Assembly: GCF_020532605.1 (NCBI RefSeq)
Contig: NZ_JAJATW010000004.1
Span: forward strand, 1 to 64,000
Length of the DNA: 64,000 bases
Reading direction: 5' to 3'
Source of the DNA: Marinomonas algarum
GTDB lineage: Bacteria > Pseudomonadota > Gammaproteobacteria > Pseudomonadales > Marinomonadaceae
Shown: piece after piece, positions 1 through 10,509 of the stretch
How the letters are laid out: every line of letters begins with the position of its first letter
Numbering within the stretch: position 1 is the first letter of the stretch
The notes under the pieces: model-generated
The model's database searches: none
What the model saw: only the letters and a program-made list of their open reading frames with translations
What the model was told of the DNA's origin: nothing
Made by a program: the position numbers and the translations under genes

Positions 1-97
1 TATCGGCGAAGGAAAGCTGATTCATGTCATTCGGTCTTGAGGTAATGGTCAGATCGGCATTGTCTCATATTGGGGACTTAATCGCAGTTTCCTTAAC

Positions 98-3067
98 GTG
101 GCGGCCAAAAACATTTCTGACTTCATTCTCTCCACCACTATTTTCTGGTTATTTGGCTTTGGCGTTATGTTTGGGGATTCCGTTGCGGGTGTTTTTGGTC
201 GCAGTGATTTCTTTTTTGATGACCATCACTCTCCTGGCGAAATCAGTTTTTTTCTTTTCCAAATGATGTTCTGTGGAACGGCGGCGACATTAACCTCAGG
301 AGCGGTTGCTGAACGCATGACATTTGCTGGTTACTTAGTGATCACGCTGATATTGAGCGCTCTCATTTACCCGATCGTAGGGCACTGGGCTTGGTCTGGG
401 GCCTACGGCGCGAATGACTCCCAAGGTTGGTTAGAGGCTCGAGGGTTTATTGATTTTGCCGGTTCCACTGTGGTGCATTCTGTTGGTGGTTGGGTAGCAT
501 TGGCCGCGATCATGATTATTGGGCCTAGATTAGGACGATTCGAGAAAGGCATCCGCTTACCGCCAGGGAACAATTTACCCTTATCCGCCCTAGGGACCTT
601 ATTGATTTGGTTTGGCTGGTTTGGTTTTAACGGTGGCAGTACGCTGATGTTGACGGACGCGGTTCCTCTGATTTTGCTGAATACGTTTATTGCTGCCGCT
701 TGGGGTGGAATCATTGCAACGGCGATTAATTATCTCCGCGACGGCTTTGTTGATGTGGGGTTTGTATTAAATGGCACCATTGCAGGTTTGGTGGGGATTA
801 CGGCTTCCTGTCACATTGTTTCGCCTGGGTCGGCGATTATGATTGGTGCCGTATCGGGTGCGATTGTTTATTACGGCAGTAAGTTAATGGAGCGTTGGCG
901 TTTAGATGATGCCCTCGATGTGATTCCCGCGCATCTTTTTGCGGGTATTTGGGGAACATTGAGCGTGGCTTTGTTTGGTCAAGCCGACAAGTTAAACAAT
1001 GGTTTGAGTACTCTGGAACAATTCGGCATTCAGGCGCTGGGTGTGGTGAGTATCGGTGTGTACTGTTTTGTCGTGGGCTATGCTGCCATGTGGCTATTAA
1101 ATCGAGTCATGCCATTACGAGCGAGCCGTGAGCAGGAAGAACAGGGGCTAAACGTTGCGGAGCATAAGGCCACAACGGAGCTGTTTGACTTGCTCACGTC
1201 TATGCAGTATCAACAAAATCACGCTGATTTTTCTACCCCTGTCCCAGAAGAGCCTTTTACTGAAGTCGGTCAAATTGCGCGTAAATACAATCAAGTGATT
1301 GAGCGTGTGAGCAGCGAGATTACACAGCGAGACGATGCGCTTATGCGTTTTAAAGAAAGTGAAATCCGCAAGTCTGCGATTTTAAACTCATCGATGGATT
1401 GCATTGTCACCATTGATCGTTATGGTTCGGTTATTGAGTTTAACCTAGCGGCTGAGCGCACTTTTGGTTGTTTGAAAAAACAAGTGCAAGGCGAGGATTT
1501 CATTACGCTGTTTATTGTAAAGAAAGATCGTCAGAAAATATCTGAAAGCCTTATGTCCGGCTTTTCCTCCTCTAACGGCTTGATATTAAACAGACGCAAC
1601 CCCTTCCGTCTACAACGTGAGTCCAATCGTTCTTTTCCAGCTGAAATCGCGATTACTCGGGCAGACAAAGAAAACTCAGCAGACAGTGAGTACACACTTC
1701 ATATCCGAGATATGACACGAGAAGTGAAGATGCAACAAAGGCTCAAGTCTCTAGCTTACAGTGATCCATTAACCGGATTATACAATCGAACCTATTTAAT
1801 GGATGCATTGGAAAGTGCCCTGTTGTTTGCAACTAAGCAGAAGACTTCAGTGGGCTTGTTGTTCCTAGATCTGGATAACTTCAAAATCATCAACGACACC
1901 ATGGGACACAAAGCGGGGGATGAATTGTTGTGCGAAGTGGCGCGACGATTAAACGTTGTGTCTGATGATTGCGATGTGACTGCACGCTGGGGAGGGGATG
2001 AGTTTGTCTTGATGATGACAGAACGCATTACCAAGTCACGTCTTGAACAGCGCGCACAAAAAATTCTTGAGGCTATGCGTGCGCCTGTTTATCTGAATGA
2101 GCAGTATTTTACGATTCCCACCAGTATTGGCGTGGCTTATACCGAGGGGCAAAGCCTTGATTCGGAGCGTCTGATACAGCAAGCGGATATTGCCATGTAT
2201 TGGGCAAAGGAAAAGGGGCGTGACAATGCGCAATTTTTCACCTCCGACATGACGAATATAGCGACTCAAAAATTTGGTTTTGAGAAAGAAATCAAAGAGT
2301 CGTTGGCACTAGAGCAGTTTTTCTTGGTGTACCAGCCGAAAGTGCTTAAAGAGAAACATCGGATTATTGGCTTAGAAGCACTGATACGTTGGCAGCATCC
2401 TACTAAGGGAATGATATCACCTGCGGAATTTATCCCTATTGCAGAAGAATCAAATTTGATCATCCACATTGATGAGTGGGTATTGAATCAGACCTTTATT
2501 CAATTACAAGCATGGCAAGACGAAGGGCGTACCTTAGTTCCCATTGCCGTTAATATTTCGGGTCGACATCTGGTGTCTGATGGTCTCGTGACCTATATCG
2601 CTAAGAAAATGGATTTTTATGGTATTGAAGGTCGATGGCTGGAATTGGAAATTACGGAAGGTGTCTTTTTACATGATATAGAACGTTGTATCGAAGTCAT
2701 GGCACAGTTGAAAGCCTTGGGTATCAAGATTTCCATTGATGACTTTGGAACGGGGTATTCATCCTTGAGTTATCTAAAGCGTTTACCACTGGATACATTG
2801 AAGATTGATCAATCTTTTGTGGGGGAATGTGCGGAACACACGGAGGATACAAAAATCTGCGAAACCATCATTCACTTGGCACAAAGTTTAAAGCTAAGAA
2901 TCGTTGCGGAGGGCGTTGAAACCGCTCCGCAAGCAGACATGTTGATGTCATTGGGCTGTTATATCTTTCAAGGCTATCACTTTTATAAGCCCATGCTGGC
3001 AAAAGACACCGCTCTTTTACTTACGAAGGATCATGTGGTGAGCGAGGAGGTTCACGATCACGAATAA
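98..3067 (+). CDS. Ammonium transporter (Amt)-PAS-GGDEF-EAL fusion, N-terminus probably incomplete
   Basis: The first ~345 residues form an Amt/Rh-type membrane channel. They are followed by a short charged linker, a PAS-like segment (about 410-530), a GGDEF domain (about 550-710, motif GGDEF intact) and an EAL domain (about 730-975, EALIRW and DDFGTGYSS intact). Both pore histidines appear kept, one in VVHSVGG and one in AHLFAG. The protein likely couples ammonium sensing or transport to c-di-GMP turnover at the inner membrane, which is inference from the fusion. The first in-frame start is GTG at 98, and that leaves out the first Amt helix. Upstream bases carry pieces of that helix in other frames: A then FMSFGLE at 16-41, MVRS at 45-56 and LNVAAKN at 92-112. 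A frameshift or sequence error is therefore likely. The 3' end overlaps mnhG tail to tail by 47 bp. Confidence 0.85.
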   Translation: MAAKNISDFILSTTIFWLFGFGVMFGDSVAGVFGRSDFFFDDHHSPGEISFFLFQMMFCGTAATLTSGAVAERMTFAGYLVITLILSALIYPIVGHWAWSGAYGANDSQGWLEARGFIDFAGSTVVHSVGGWVALAAIMIIGPRLGRFEKGIRLPPGNNLPLSALGTLLIWFGWFGFNGGSTLMLTDAVPLILLNTFIAAAWGGIIATAINYLRDGFVDVGFVLNGTIAGLVGITASCHIVSPGSAIMIGAVSGAIVYYGSKLMERWRLDDALDVIPAHLFAGIWGTLSVALFGQADKLNNGLSTLEQFGIQALGVVSIGVYCFVVGYAAMWLLNRVMPLRASREQEEQGLNVAEHKATTELFDLLTSMQYQQNHADFSTPVPEEPFTEVGQIARKYNQVIERVSSEITQRDDALMRFKESEIRKSAILNSSMDCIVTIDRYGSVIEFNLAAERTFGCLKKQVQGEDFITLFIVKKDRQKISESLMSGFSSSNGLILNRRNPFRLQRESNRSFPAEIAITRADKENSADSEYTLHIRDMTREVKMQQRLKSLAYSDPLTGLYNRTYLMDALESALLFATKQKTSVGLLFLDLDNFKIINDTMGHKAGDELLCEVARRLNVVSDDCDVTARWGGDEFVLMMTERITKSRLEQRAQKILEAMRAPVYLNEQYFTIPTSIGVAYTEGQSLDSERLIQQADIAMYWAKEKGRDNAQFFTSDMTNIATQKFGFEKEIKESLALEQFFLVYQPKVLKEKHRIIGLEALIRWQHPTKGMISPAEFIPIAEESNLIIHIDEWVLNQTFIQLQAWQDEGRTLVPIAVNISGRHLVSDGLVTYIAKKMDFYGIEGRWLELEITEGVFLHDIERCIEVMAQLKALGIKISIDDFGTGYSSLSYLKRLPLDTLKIDQSFVGECAEHTEDTKICETIIHLAQSLKLRIVAEGVETAPQADMLMSLGCYIFQGYHFYKPMLAKDTALLLTKDHVVSEEVHDHE

Positions 3068-3398
3068 CATCAATAAGCTCTTGATTTTGTGTTCGCTCTA
3101 ACGGCTTGGCGCGATGATGCAATGCCGTTTTAGCAATCATGTTTGCTGCAACCGGCGCGGTGATCAGCAAAAACAAAGTGATTAAGAGCTCTTGGATAGA
3201 TAAAAATCCTTTTAAATGACTTTGAAAAATCATAGAAGCAACAAGGATTCCTGTAATACCCAGTGTGGATGCCTTGGTCGGGCTGTGTAAGCGCATATAA
3301 ATATCAGGCAAACGCACCAGTCCATAGGAGCCGATTAATAAAAAAGCACTGCCAATAAGCAATGAGATAGAAACAATAATTTCGAGATAAAAAGGCAT
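3021..3398 (-). CDS. mnhG: Na+/H+ antiporter subunit G
   Basis: This is a small membrane subunit of the multi-subunit Mnh/Mrp monovalent cation/proton antiporter. It is 125 residues long and has three hydrophobic segments. The family sequence around GLVRLPDIYMRLHSPTKAST is well kept, and the charged C-terminal tail (about 95-125) is cytoplasmic. It is the last gene of the operon, 9 bp after mnhF. Its last 47 bp overlap the 3' end of the convergent Amt-GGDEF-EAL gene, so no dedicated terminator fits between the two. Confidence 0.93.
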   Translation of the reverse strand: MPFYLEIIVSISLLIGSAFLLIGSYGLVRLPDIYMRLHSPTKASTLGITGILVASMIFQSHLKGFLSIQELLITLFLLITAPVAANMIAKTALHHRAKPLERTQNQELIDVIRDREPPRSPHDPS

Positions 3399-3407
3399 TG
3401 GGTGTCC

Positions 3408-3677
3408 TTATTCTATGATGTCGCCACGAAGTAAATACTTACATAAAGCCGCTGTACTGACAAAGCCTAGCATTGCAATCAGCACGGCTGCTTCAAAGTA
3501 CAAGGCGCTTTTGGCGTAAATCCCATACAGTAAGATCAAGGCGATGGCATTAATGTACATCGTATCTAGGGCTAAAATACGTTCAGAAAGTGTTGGGCCT
3601 TTCAGTAACCGCCATAGATTTAAGATAAGTGCGACGCAAATACAGACTGCGACAACGATGATAGTCCAGCTTAACAT
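3408..3677 (-). CDS. mnhF: Na+/H+ antiporter subunit F
   Basis: An 89-residue membrane subunit with three predicted helices. It matches MnhF/MrpF in size and in the conserved stretch GPTLSERILALDTMYINAIA between helices 1 and 2. Its start overlaps the end of mnhE by 7 bp, which suggests translational coupling. It works only as part of the Mnh complex in the inner membrane. Confidence 0.92.
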   Translation of the reverse strand: MLSWTIIVVAVCICVALILNLWRLLKGPTLSERILALDTMYINAIALILLYGIYAKSALYFEAAVLIAMLGFVSTAALCKYLLRGDIIE

Positions 3678-4156
3678 CCAAATATCTCCTTTATAGGCGC
3701 TTCATAACGCTGTTTTATCGAGTCAATCAACGCGGCTTCATCGTCTAGATGTAGAGCATGAACATACAGCCACGCTTTGTCTTTAGATACTTCTGCGCTC
3801 ACTGTGCCCGGTGTTAACGATACCGTACTGGCTAATACCGTGATGCCAAGATCCGACTGAATATTAATAGGAATCGCGACAAAACCAGGCTTGAGCTTTT
3901 TAATGGGCCCAATAATAAGCAATGCTACCTCAAGGTTGGCCGTGACAATGTCCATCATGACCATAAGGGTATAACGTACAGCAAGCCAAGGCCTACGGAT
4001 TTTAGGGTGCTCATCACGCATATCAGCAACTAACCAAGGAATGGTAATCGCAAAAAAGAGTGCTAAAACAATATGGCCTGGGCTCGCTGAGTTATTTAGT
4101 AATAGCCAAACCACAAAAAGTAGCAGGCTATGGGATGGCATTGGAAGTAGTCTCAT
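3671..4156 (-). CDS. mnhE: Na+/H+ antiporter subunit E
   Basis: A 161-residue subunit with N-terminal membrane helices and a C-terminal soluble part. The MnhE family signature is visible around residues 95-130, where INIQSDLGITVLASTVSLTP is followed by GTVSAEV. The ATG overlaps the mnhD stop by 4 bp (ATGA). In this antiporter family the E subunit supports assembly of the complex rather than carrying ions itself. Confidence 0.93.
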   Translation of the reverse strand: MRLLPMPSHSLLLFVVWLLLNNSASPGHIVLALFFAITIPWLVADMRDEHPKIRRPWLAVRYTLMVMMDIVTANLEVALLIIGPIKKLKPGFVAIPINIQSDLGITVLASTVSLTPGTVSAEVSKDKAWLYVHALHLDDEAALIDSIKQRYEAPIKEIFGC

Positions 4157-5664
4157 TGTGACGCTCCAGGTAACAGACCATACGCAGACGCTTGGATGTC
4201 ATGTAGGTAATGAGCAGCCTGCTGGGTGAACTCAGTGATGTCTCCGCCGAACAGTACCATTATAGGAGACACACACAGCAATAATGCAATACTGGCGATT
4301 TCAATTTTTTTCGCAGGTTCTGCTTCGGTTAATACCGAACCATTGTGGCGCCAAAACAAAGTGGTGCCACCACGAGAAAAAGCAATAAGGGCCGCCAAGC
4401 TACCGATCAATATTAACGGCCATAACCACATAGTTTGAGCCCCCGATTCAGTCGCTTGCAATATCATTACTTTGCCGACAAAGCCGGAAAGAGGCGGCAT
4501 ACCAACCAAGGCTAGGGCTAATATGGCAAAGGCAAAGCCTAATAACCTAGGTTGTACAAAAGGACGAGAGCGTACAAAGCGATCTTCGGCTTTACCGCGT
4601 TGGCGCGACATAATGTCAGCGAGTAAGAATAAGCCTGCCGAGGCCAACGTACTGTGGACAGCGTAATACAACGCTGCAGAGGTGGCCGCTTCAGTATTGA
4701 TGGCCGCACAGGCAAGTAAACTACCACTGGAAATAATCACTAAGTTTGCACTGAGGGTTTTCAACCCTGGACTTGCAAAGGCGCCTATTGTACCCACTGC
4801 AATGGTTAAAATGGCTAATGGCCACAACCAAGGCGTTGCTATGTTGGCGAGTTCACCGGCATTTTCACCAAAGATGACGGTAAAAACACGGAAAATGCTG
4901 TATACCCCCACTTTGGTCATGATTGCAAACAATGCCGCTACCGGTGCGCTGGCACTGGCATAGGTCTTAGGCAGCCAAAAGTGCATCGGCAACATGGCGG
5001 CTTTTAGACCAAAGACAACCAACAATAACAAGGCACCCGTTTTGGCGAGCGTTGCGGTTTCCCCTTCTAGTTGCCCTACCTTGATGGCCATGTCCGCCAT
5101 GTTGAGCGTTCCCAAGGTGCCATAAAGTATGCCAAGACCAAACAGGAAGAGGCTTGAGCCTACAAGGTTCAAAATCACATAGTGCAAGGCGGATTGAGTC
5201 TTTTGTTTACCGCCCGCGTGAATTAACAACGCGTAAGACGCAATCAATAAAACTTCAAAGAATACAAAGAGGTTAAAAATATCGCCCGTTAAAAACGCCC
5301 CGTTGATGCCCATAATTTGAAACATAAACAGGGGATGGAAATAAGCACCACCTTTATCTTGGCCTGCAATCGCGTAGAGCATAATGGCGAAGGCAAGAAA
5401 GCCGCTGAGCAGCACCATTAAGCTGGACACCTTGTCCGCTATTAGCGCAATACCAAAAGGCGCCTGCCAGCCGCCTAAGGCATAGAGTTGCACCCCTTCT
5501 GCGTTGACCTTGTAGAACAACACAGCCGAAGAGATGAGTAAAAAGAACGTTCCTATAATGGCGCTGACACGCTGTGAATTGATGTCCCGTGATAAGGGCG
5601 GCAACAACATAATGGCGCCAAACAGCAAAGGAATGAGAACGGGGAAAATGCTTAAATGTTGCAT
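4153..5664 (-). CDS. mnhD: Na+/H+ antiporter subunit D (proton-conducting, NuoM/N-like)
   Basis: A 503-residue polytopic protein with about 14 helices, homologous to respiratory complex I subunits NuoM/NuoN. The conserved membrane glutamate lies in FNLFVFFEVLLIASYALL. The conserved lysines lie in HFWLPKTYA and in FAIMTKVGVYS. Together with MnhA it forms the ion path of the antiporter. The start codon immediately follows the mnhC stop and the end overlaps mnhE, as expected of an operon. Confidence 0.95.
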   Translation of the reverse strand: MQHLSIFPVLIPLLFGAIMLLPPLSRDINSQRVSAIIGTFFLLISSAVLFYKVNAEGVQLYALGGWQAPFGIALIADKVSSLMVLLSGFLAFAIMLYAIAGQDKGGAYFHPLFMFQIMGINGAFLTGDIFNLFVFFEVLLIASYALLIHAGGKQKTQSALHYVILNLVGSSLFLFGLGILYGTLGTLNMADMAIKVGQLEGETATLAKTGALLLLVVFGLKAAMLPMHFWLPKTYASASAPVAALFAIMTKVGVYSIFRVFTVIFGENAGELANIATPWLWPLAILTIAVGTIGAFASPGLKTLSANLVIISSGSLLACAAINTEAATSAALYYAVHSTLASAGLFLLADIMSRQRGKAEDRFVRSRPFVQPRLLGFAFAILALALVGMPPLSGFVGKVMILQATESGAQTMWLWPLILIGSLAALIAFSRGGTTLFWRHNGSVLTEAEPAKKIEIASIALLLCVSPIMVLFGGDITEFTQQAAHYLHDIQASAYGLLPGASQ

Positions 5665-6030
5665 TTATTGGTTTCCCCCTGATTTTTGCTGAAGATCATT
5701 GGGTACCGTGGGTAAGGTGCCGTCAACATGATCATTCCCTAAATCGGCTCGAGCACGCATGGCCAAGATCACAGCAAAGGCCGTCATCGCAAAACCGATA
5801 ACAATCGCGGTCAATACCAATGCCTGAGGCAATGGATCGCTGTATTGTTCAGACTCGCCTAAGACGGCGGCAGCGTTCAGTTTCAGTCGCCCACTGGCAA
5901 ATAAGAACAAGTTGACGGCGTAAGATAACAGTGTCAAACCGATCACGACGGAGAAACTGCGCCCGCGCAGCGCGAGAAAGATACCGCATGCCGTTAATAA
6001 ACCCACACAAAATGCGTATAAACCTTCCAT
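5665..6030 (-). CDS. mnhC: Na+/H+ antiporter subunit C (NuoK-like)
   Basis: A 121-residue NuoK-like subunit with three helices. Typical MnhC features are the GLTLLSYAVNLFLFASGRL segment and the third helix with DPLPQALVLTAIVIGFAMTA. The ATG at 6030 overlaps the last base of the mnhA stop. The polar tail of ~20 residues is ordinary for the family. Confidence 0.94.
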   Translation of the reverse strand: MEGLYAFCVGLLTACGIFLALRGRSFSVVIGLTLLSYAVNLFLFASGRLKLNAAAVLGESEQYSDPLPQALVLTAIVIGFAMTAFAVILAMRARADLGNDHVDGTLPTVPNDLQQKSGGNQ

Positions 6031-8828
6031 TAATCATGCTCCTTTTGAATCGGACGCTCGCTGGTGGTCAATTGACCGAGATTTGCAAGAATTAACATGG
6101 TTGCCCCTACTACAGTGAGGAAAACACCAAGATCAAAAATCATGGCACTGGCGAGTTCAAACTTGCCAATAACGGGCAAGTAAAAATAGTCAAACCAAGA
6201 GGATAAGAACGTATGTCCGAACACCCAGCTGCCTAAACCGCTGAGTGTGGCAATACCAATCCCCGAACCAATCATGATTTGATAATCCAATTTAATGCGC
6301 GTTTTTATCCACTCAACGCCATGGGCAACATACTGCTGAATAATAGCGACCGAAGTAATCAGTCCCGCAATGAATCCGCCCCCTGGCATATTGTGACCGC
6401 GTAAGAAAATATACGCAGAGACCAATAAGGCCAGAGGTAAAAGACTCTGTGAAATAACACTTAATAAGAGAGGGTATTTGTCTTCAGACCAAGGCAAACC
6501 ATTGCTGTTAGTCGATGGCATATAGAGACGCATTTTTGCGATCAACTTATAAATCCCTAATGCTGCAATCCCCAATACTGTGATTTCACCTAAGGTATCG
6601 AAGCCACGGAAATCCACTAGGATGACGTTGACGATGTTGGTACCGCCGCCGCCTGTCTTACTGTTGGCCGTAAAAAACGTCGAGATGGTATCAAGAGGGC
6701 GAGTCATCAGAGCATAACAGATAGTACCGATCACTCCGCCGATTAAAGAGGCAAGCCCAAGGTCGCGTACAACACGACGAGGTGAGGATTCTTTTGGGGT
6801 CTTTTGTGGCAAAAAGAACAAAGCCAAAATCAATAAGATCACCGTGACCACCTCAACAGAAAGCTGTGTGAGGGCTAAGTCTGGCGCAGAAAATTGTGCA
6901 AAGGCCAGTGACACAATCAAACCCACTACGGACAGAGTCAACAGAGCCACAACGCGCTTTCTATGCCATACCACGGTCGCTAATGCTGAAATACACAGCA
7001 ATACGGCACAGGTAATAGACAAAGCATCGAGTGGAATAACAGTACGTTGCCCTGCTGTTGTGTTCAGCTTCATTAGAGTTGATGCCGTCATAATGGCAGC
7101 CAAGGTTAAGACAAAGAAAATATAACGTTGTAATGAGCCGTTTTCCGTGACAGCAATAATCCGAGCCGCTTTTGTGGAGAGATACTGCATCACGCCTTCA
7201 AATACTAACTTTGGATCGCTGGTAGGGAATTGCGCTTGAAACTTAAACAAATGAGAACGTGCATAATAGACGAATAAACCGCCAATTAGGGCAATCACAC
7301 TCATCAGTAGAGGGTAGTTAAAACCATGCCAAATTGACAAGCTGTACTCTGGTGCAGGGCCGTTTAGTGTCGCGGTTGCAGCGGACAGCAGCAGGTCGCC
7401 AACAATAAGGCTAGGCACAATCCCTACGACTAGACATAAGGCAACCAGGATTTCTACTGGCACACGCATATAGCGTGGTGGTTCATGCGGTGTTTTGGGT
7501 AGGTTAACAGGCTCACCATTAAAAAAGACATCGTGAATAAAACGCATTGAGTAAGCCACAGCAAAGACCCCTCCCAATGTTGCGAGCACAGGAATGATCC
7601 AAGATAAAGAGCCAAGCGACGCTTGATGTAACGTCTCAGTGAAGAACATTTCTTTTGACAAGAAACCATTCAGCAAAGGGACACCTGCCATAGAAGCCGA
7701 AGCCACCATGGCTAACGTCGCGGTGTAAGGCATGTACTTCCATAACCCGTTAAGGTGTCGCATGTCTCTTGAGCCAGATTCATGGTCGATGATCCCAGCA
7801 GCCATAAACAGCGACGCTTTAAACGTAGCGTGGTTAATAATGTGGAAAATGGCGGCGACGGCGGCGAGGTCTGTTCCCATCCCTAACAACAGTGTGATCA
7901 ACCCTAAATGACTGATGGTTGAATTTGCCAACAATCCCTTTAAGTCATGCTGGAACAAAGCAACATAGGCGCCCACTAAAAAGGTGGCTAAGCCTGTTAA
8001 GCTAACAATTAAGAACCATAAATTTGTATCTGCAAGGGCAGGGTAAAAGCGCGCCATTAAGAAAATACCCGCTTTTACCATGGTCGCAGAATGCAGGTAA
8101 GCACTGACGGGAGTGGGTGCCGCCATGGCGTTTGGTAACCAGAAATGGAACGGGAATTGCGCAGATTTAGTGAACGCCCCTAATAACACCAGCACAACGA
8201 TAATCGGGTAGTTGGCGCTGGCTTTAATGAGGTCACCATTATCCAAAACGTCTTGTAGACTAAAACTGCCGACGGTATTTCCCAGTACAAGCAGTCCCGC
8301 TAACAGCGCTAAGCCACCGGCGCCTGTGACCGTCAGTGCCATTCTGGCGCCTTTGCGCGCCTCAGTTTTATGTCCCCAAAAGCTAATCAGCAGGAAAGAG
8401 CTGATACTGGTTAATTCCCAGAAAAACCAAAGCTGTATAAGGTTGTCGGATAAAACCACACCCAACATGGCAAACATAAATAAAATCAAGTAGGCGTAAA
8501 ATTTACCAATCGAGTCTTCGTTGGAAAGATAATAACGCGCGTACAAAATGACCAGTAGACCAATGCCAAGGATCAAAATAGAGAAGAGTAACGCCAGTCC
8601 ATCCAGTCGAAATGCTAATTCTAAACCAATGGCAGGAATCCAAGGTAAGGCTTCTTGAAAGCGTTCGCCCTGAAAAATACCGCCTGCATAGGACAGCACG
8701 AGATAAAGCGTTAAGGCGGGTAAGGCCGCGGTTGCAAAAGCGCAGGCAGTACGATTAAAACGGGCAAAAAGAAGGGGAATTAACGTACCTAACAAAGGCA
8801 GAAAAGGCAGCCAAATAAGTGAGCTCAA
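6030..8828 (-). CDS. mnhA: Na+/H+ antiporter subunit A, fused to subunit B
   Basis: This is the large NuoL-like subunit with MnhB fused to its C-terminus, about 932 residues. The N-terminal antiporter core shows the key glutamate in [15 protein letters not shown] and the lysine region [10 protein letters not shown] NuoJ-like DUF4040 part follows near residues 610-680 ([14 protein letters not shown]). The last ~150 residues are MnhB-like, with [17 protein letters not shown]. No separate mnhB exists, which is the group 2 mrp layout. Two TTG codons can start it. The TTG at 8828 sits 8 nt after AAGGAG, while the one at 8834 is only 2 nt away, so 8828 is preferred. It is the first gene of the operon and has a role in Na+ and pH homeostasis. 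Confidence 0.93.
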   Translation of the reverse strand: MSSLIWLPFLPLLGTLIPLLFARFNRTACAFATAALPALTLYLVLSYAGGIFQGERFQEALPWIPAIGLELAFRLDGLALLFSILILGIGLLVILYARYYLSNEDSIGKFYAYLILFMFAMLGVVLSDNLIQLWFFWELTSISSFLLISFWGHKTEARKGARMALTVTGAGGLALLAGLLVLGNTVGSFSLQDVLDNGDLIKASANYPIIVVLVLLGAFTKSAQFPFHFWLPNAMAAPTPVSAYLHSATMVKAGIFLMARFYPALADTNLWFLIVSLTGLATFLVGAYVALFQHDLKGLLANSTISHLGLITLLLGMGTDLAAVAAIFHIINHATFKASLFMAAGIIDHESGSRDMRHLNGLWKYMPYTATLAMVASASMAGVPLLNGFLSKEMFFTETLHQASLGSLSWIIPVLATLGGVFAVAYSMRFIHDVFFNGEPVNLPKTPHEPPRYMRVPVEILVALCLVVGIVPSLIVGDLLLSAATATLNGPAPEYSLSIWHGFNYPLLMSVIALIGGLFVYYARSHLFKFQAQFPTSDPKLVFEGVMQYLSTKAARIIAVTENGSLQRYIFFVLTLAAIMTASTLMKLNTTAGQRTVIPLDALSITCAVLLCISALATVVWHRKRVVALLTLSVVGLIVSLAFAQFSAPDLALTQLSVEVVTVILLILALFFLPQKTPKESSPRRVVRDLGLASLIGGVIGTICYALMTRPLDTISTFFTANSKTGGGGTNIVNVILVDFRGFDTLGEITVLGIAALGIYKLIAKMRLYMPSTNSNGLPWSEDKYPLLLSVISQSLLPLALLVSAYIFLRGHNMPGGGFIAGLITSVAIIQQYVAHGVEWIKTRIKLDYQIMIGSGIGIATLSGLGSWVFGHTFLSSWFDYFYLPVIGKFELASAMIFDLGVFLTVVGATMLILANLGQLTTSERPIQKEHD

Positions 8829-8834
8829 GCGCAA

Positions 8835-9252
8835 AACTCCTTCTCAATGATCGGTGATATTATATGAATGTGCTGTGCAAACATGGTGTGTATCCTAACA
8901 ATCAGTCTTTGTTCGAGTGCTATGAGCACCCTATAAACAGTCAAAGAAATAATGCCGTAAGCATAGCCTTTTACCTGTTTAATCAATAGCCTAAAACCAT
9001 CTATATCATGAAAAATAGTATCGGTTAATGGCGTTAAAACCAAGTTTTGAGATTCTTTACTAAGAAAAAAGTTCCGAGTGTATTGAGTTTACCCATCGAG
9101 GAGAGTCAAAGGTCGATCCAATGTAATCGAGTGTATTAAGCGTAAGAAGAGAAAAGAAGGTAGGATTTCAGAAAGAGAAAACGAGCATCCTTGCTCTGTC
9201 TTATAAAGTTAAAAAAGTAGAATTGCGGTCTGACTGGCGCAATGGAGAGCGA
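8835..9252. other. Intergenic region upstream of the mnh operon and downstream of the chemoreceptor gene
   Basis: This stretch of about 420 bp should hold the mnh promoter on the minus strand and the 3' end of the chemoreceptor transcript. The only open frame is a 72-codon minus-strand one (8825-9043). It overlaps the mnhA start and has no recognisable domain, so I do not call it. I see no strong promoter consensus. Confidence 0.5.
9208..9243 (-). terminator. Weak terminator candidate after the chemoreceptor gene
   Basis: On the minus strand, just after the stop at 9253, a 6-bp stem (ATTGCG with CGCAAT, 9222-9243) is followed by a T-rich run at 9208-9217. The stem is short and the loop is 10 nt, so support is modest. 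A second small stem, GAGCA with TGCTC, lies at 9183-9196. Confidence 0.3.
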
Positions 9253-10365
9253 CTATTTCTCCTTGATTTCCGCCATTAAGTCATCGATATGCACGATAAT
9301 CTGCAAACTGGCCGTTTCCATTTTATCTAAATGTAAAAGCATTTCTTGTGTGTTGCCAAACTGAGCGGCCTTTAGCGCACTTCGACCAGATTCATGAACC
9401 ATTTTATGAGGTGTTTCAATAGACTTAAAACTGGACGATTTTTGGAAATGGCGACCACCGTAGCCATCGTAGTACCATTTACCGAGTCGACACTCAGTGT
9501 GCATGTTGACTTCTTCATCAAATTTTTTCTTGTTGATGCGATCGTAGATAACGTTTTTCCACACCGCATGGTCTAATTTCACGGTATTCAAAAACGAATG
9601 TGTCGCCGCAACGCTGATAACACTCTGCATGTGATCGGAACGCGAAATCACATTGTCGACCACTTTATCAATCTGTACAGACGAGGCTGAAATATCCATA
9701 GCACTGTCTTTGTTTTGGTTAACCATGCCTTTGATCTGCTCGGTCTGAGCAATGACTTGTTTGACTAAGGTTTCAACCTGTTCGCTGGCGCTGTGCGTTT
9801 TGCCAGCAAGATTTCTGACTTCATCTGCGACGACGGCAAAGCCACGACCTGCCGTACCTGCACGCGCGGCTTCTATGGCAGCATTTAACGCAAGCAGATT
9901 GGTCTGAGAAGAGATCTCTTGAATGCTCGACACCAGCTGACTGATGTCATTTGCGGTTTTATCCAATACATTGGCTGCGCCCATACTGTCACTCGCCTGT
10001 GTATTAATGAGCCCAGCACGTTCACTGAGACGACTCAAGGCGGTTCGTGTTTGCTGAAAAACATCGTCCAGCTTGGCCATACTCTTGCGTTCTTCAATTA
10101 AGTTTTCAGCGCTGTCTGCAAGACCAAAGCGGATAGAGTTCAGCATTTCACCACCGCGTAATTGATAGCGAATTAACTCATCATTCCCTCCTGATTGACC
10201 CTTGATAACATCAAGTTCGGCAGTAGAGGTATCTAGTTGTGCTTGCAGAGACTGTAAAGCAAGCTGATGGGCTGCTCTTTCTTCTTCAAGCTGTAGTGTG
10301 AGTGCTGCGTTTTTTTTCTTCAATTCAGAGTTGAAAAACATATTTAAGGAACCCAATCCAGACAA
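9253..10365 (-). CDS. Soluble methyl-accepting chemotaxis protein with C-terminal CZB domain
   Basis: No membrane segment is present, so this is a cytoplasmic chemoreceptor. Residues ~10-65 form a coiled coil. The signalling core (about 85-260) contains the hairpin tip [20 protein letters not shown] and [15 protein letters not shown]. Residues ~258-360 match the chemoreceptor zinc-binding (CZB) domain, with LDHAVWKN, the Cys in CRLGKWY and PHKMVHESG supplying the His/Cys ligands. Known CZB receptors sense zinc or oxidants such as hypochlorous acid; the ligand here is inferred only from the fold. Two starts are possible: TTG 10365, or ATG 10341 (residue 9). Neither has a strong ribosome binding site. 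Confidence 0.9.
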   Translation of the reverse strand: MSGLGSLNMFFNSELKKKNAALTLQLEEERAAHQLALQSLQAQLDTSTAELDVIKGQSGGNDELIRYQLRGGEMLNSIRFGLADSAENLIEERKSMAKLDDVFQQTRTALSRLSERAGLINTQASDSMGAANVLDKTANDISQLVSSIQEISSQTNLLALNAAIEAARAGTAGRGFAVVADEVRNLAGKTHSASEQVETLVKQVIAQTEQIKGMVNQNKDSAMDISASSVQIDKVVDNVISRSDHMQSVISVAATHSFLNTVKLDHAVWKNVIYDRINKKKFDEEVNMHTECRLGKWYYDGYGGRHFQKSSSFKSIETPHKMVHESGRSALKAAQFGNTQEMLLHLDKMETASLQIIVHIDDLMAEIKEK

Positions 10366-10392
10366 AAAATAAACTCAATATCTAATTCACTC

Positions 10393-10401
10393 ATTATAGC
10401 A
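10393..10401 (-). promoter_or_regulatory. Extended -10 promoter candidate for the chemoreceptor gene
   Basis: On the minus strand the sequence TGCTATAAT is a perfect extended -10 element. It lies 28 bp upstream of the TTG start and 52 bp upstream of the ATG start of the chemoreceptor gene. There is no good -35 at the right distance, which extended -10 promoters often do not need. Confidence 0.45.
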
Positions 10402-10509
10402 AATAAGCAAGACACGACGGGCAAGCCAGATCAAATAAAGAGACGGCTTTTTAGGTATTCTTGTTACAATGTGTAAATATAAAGACCCTGTCAAGAGGGA
10501 TGCGTCGAA

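Noticed and set aside
8825..9043. 72-codon minus-strand open frame upstream of mnhA
   Set aside because: It overlaps the mnhA start region, has no recognisable domain and no good ribosome binding site; more likely leader DNA.
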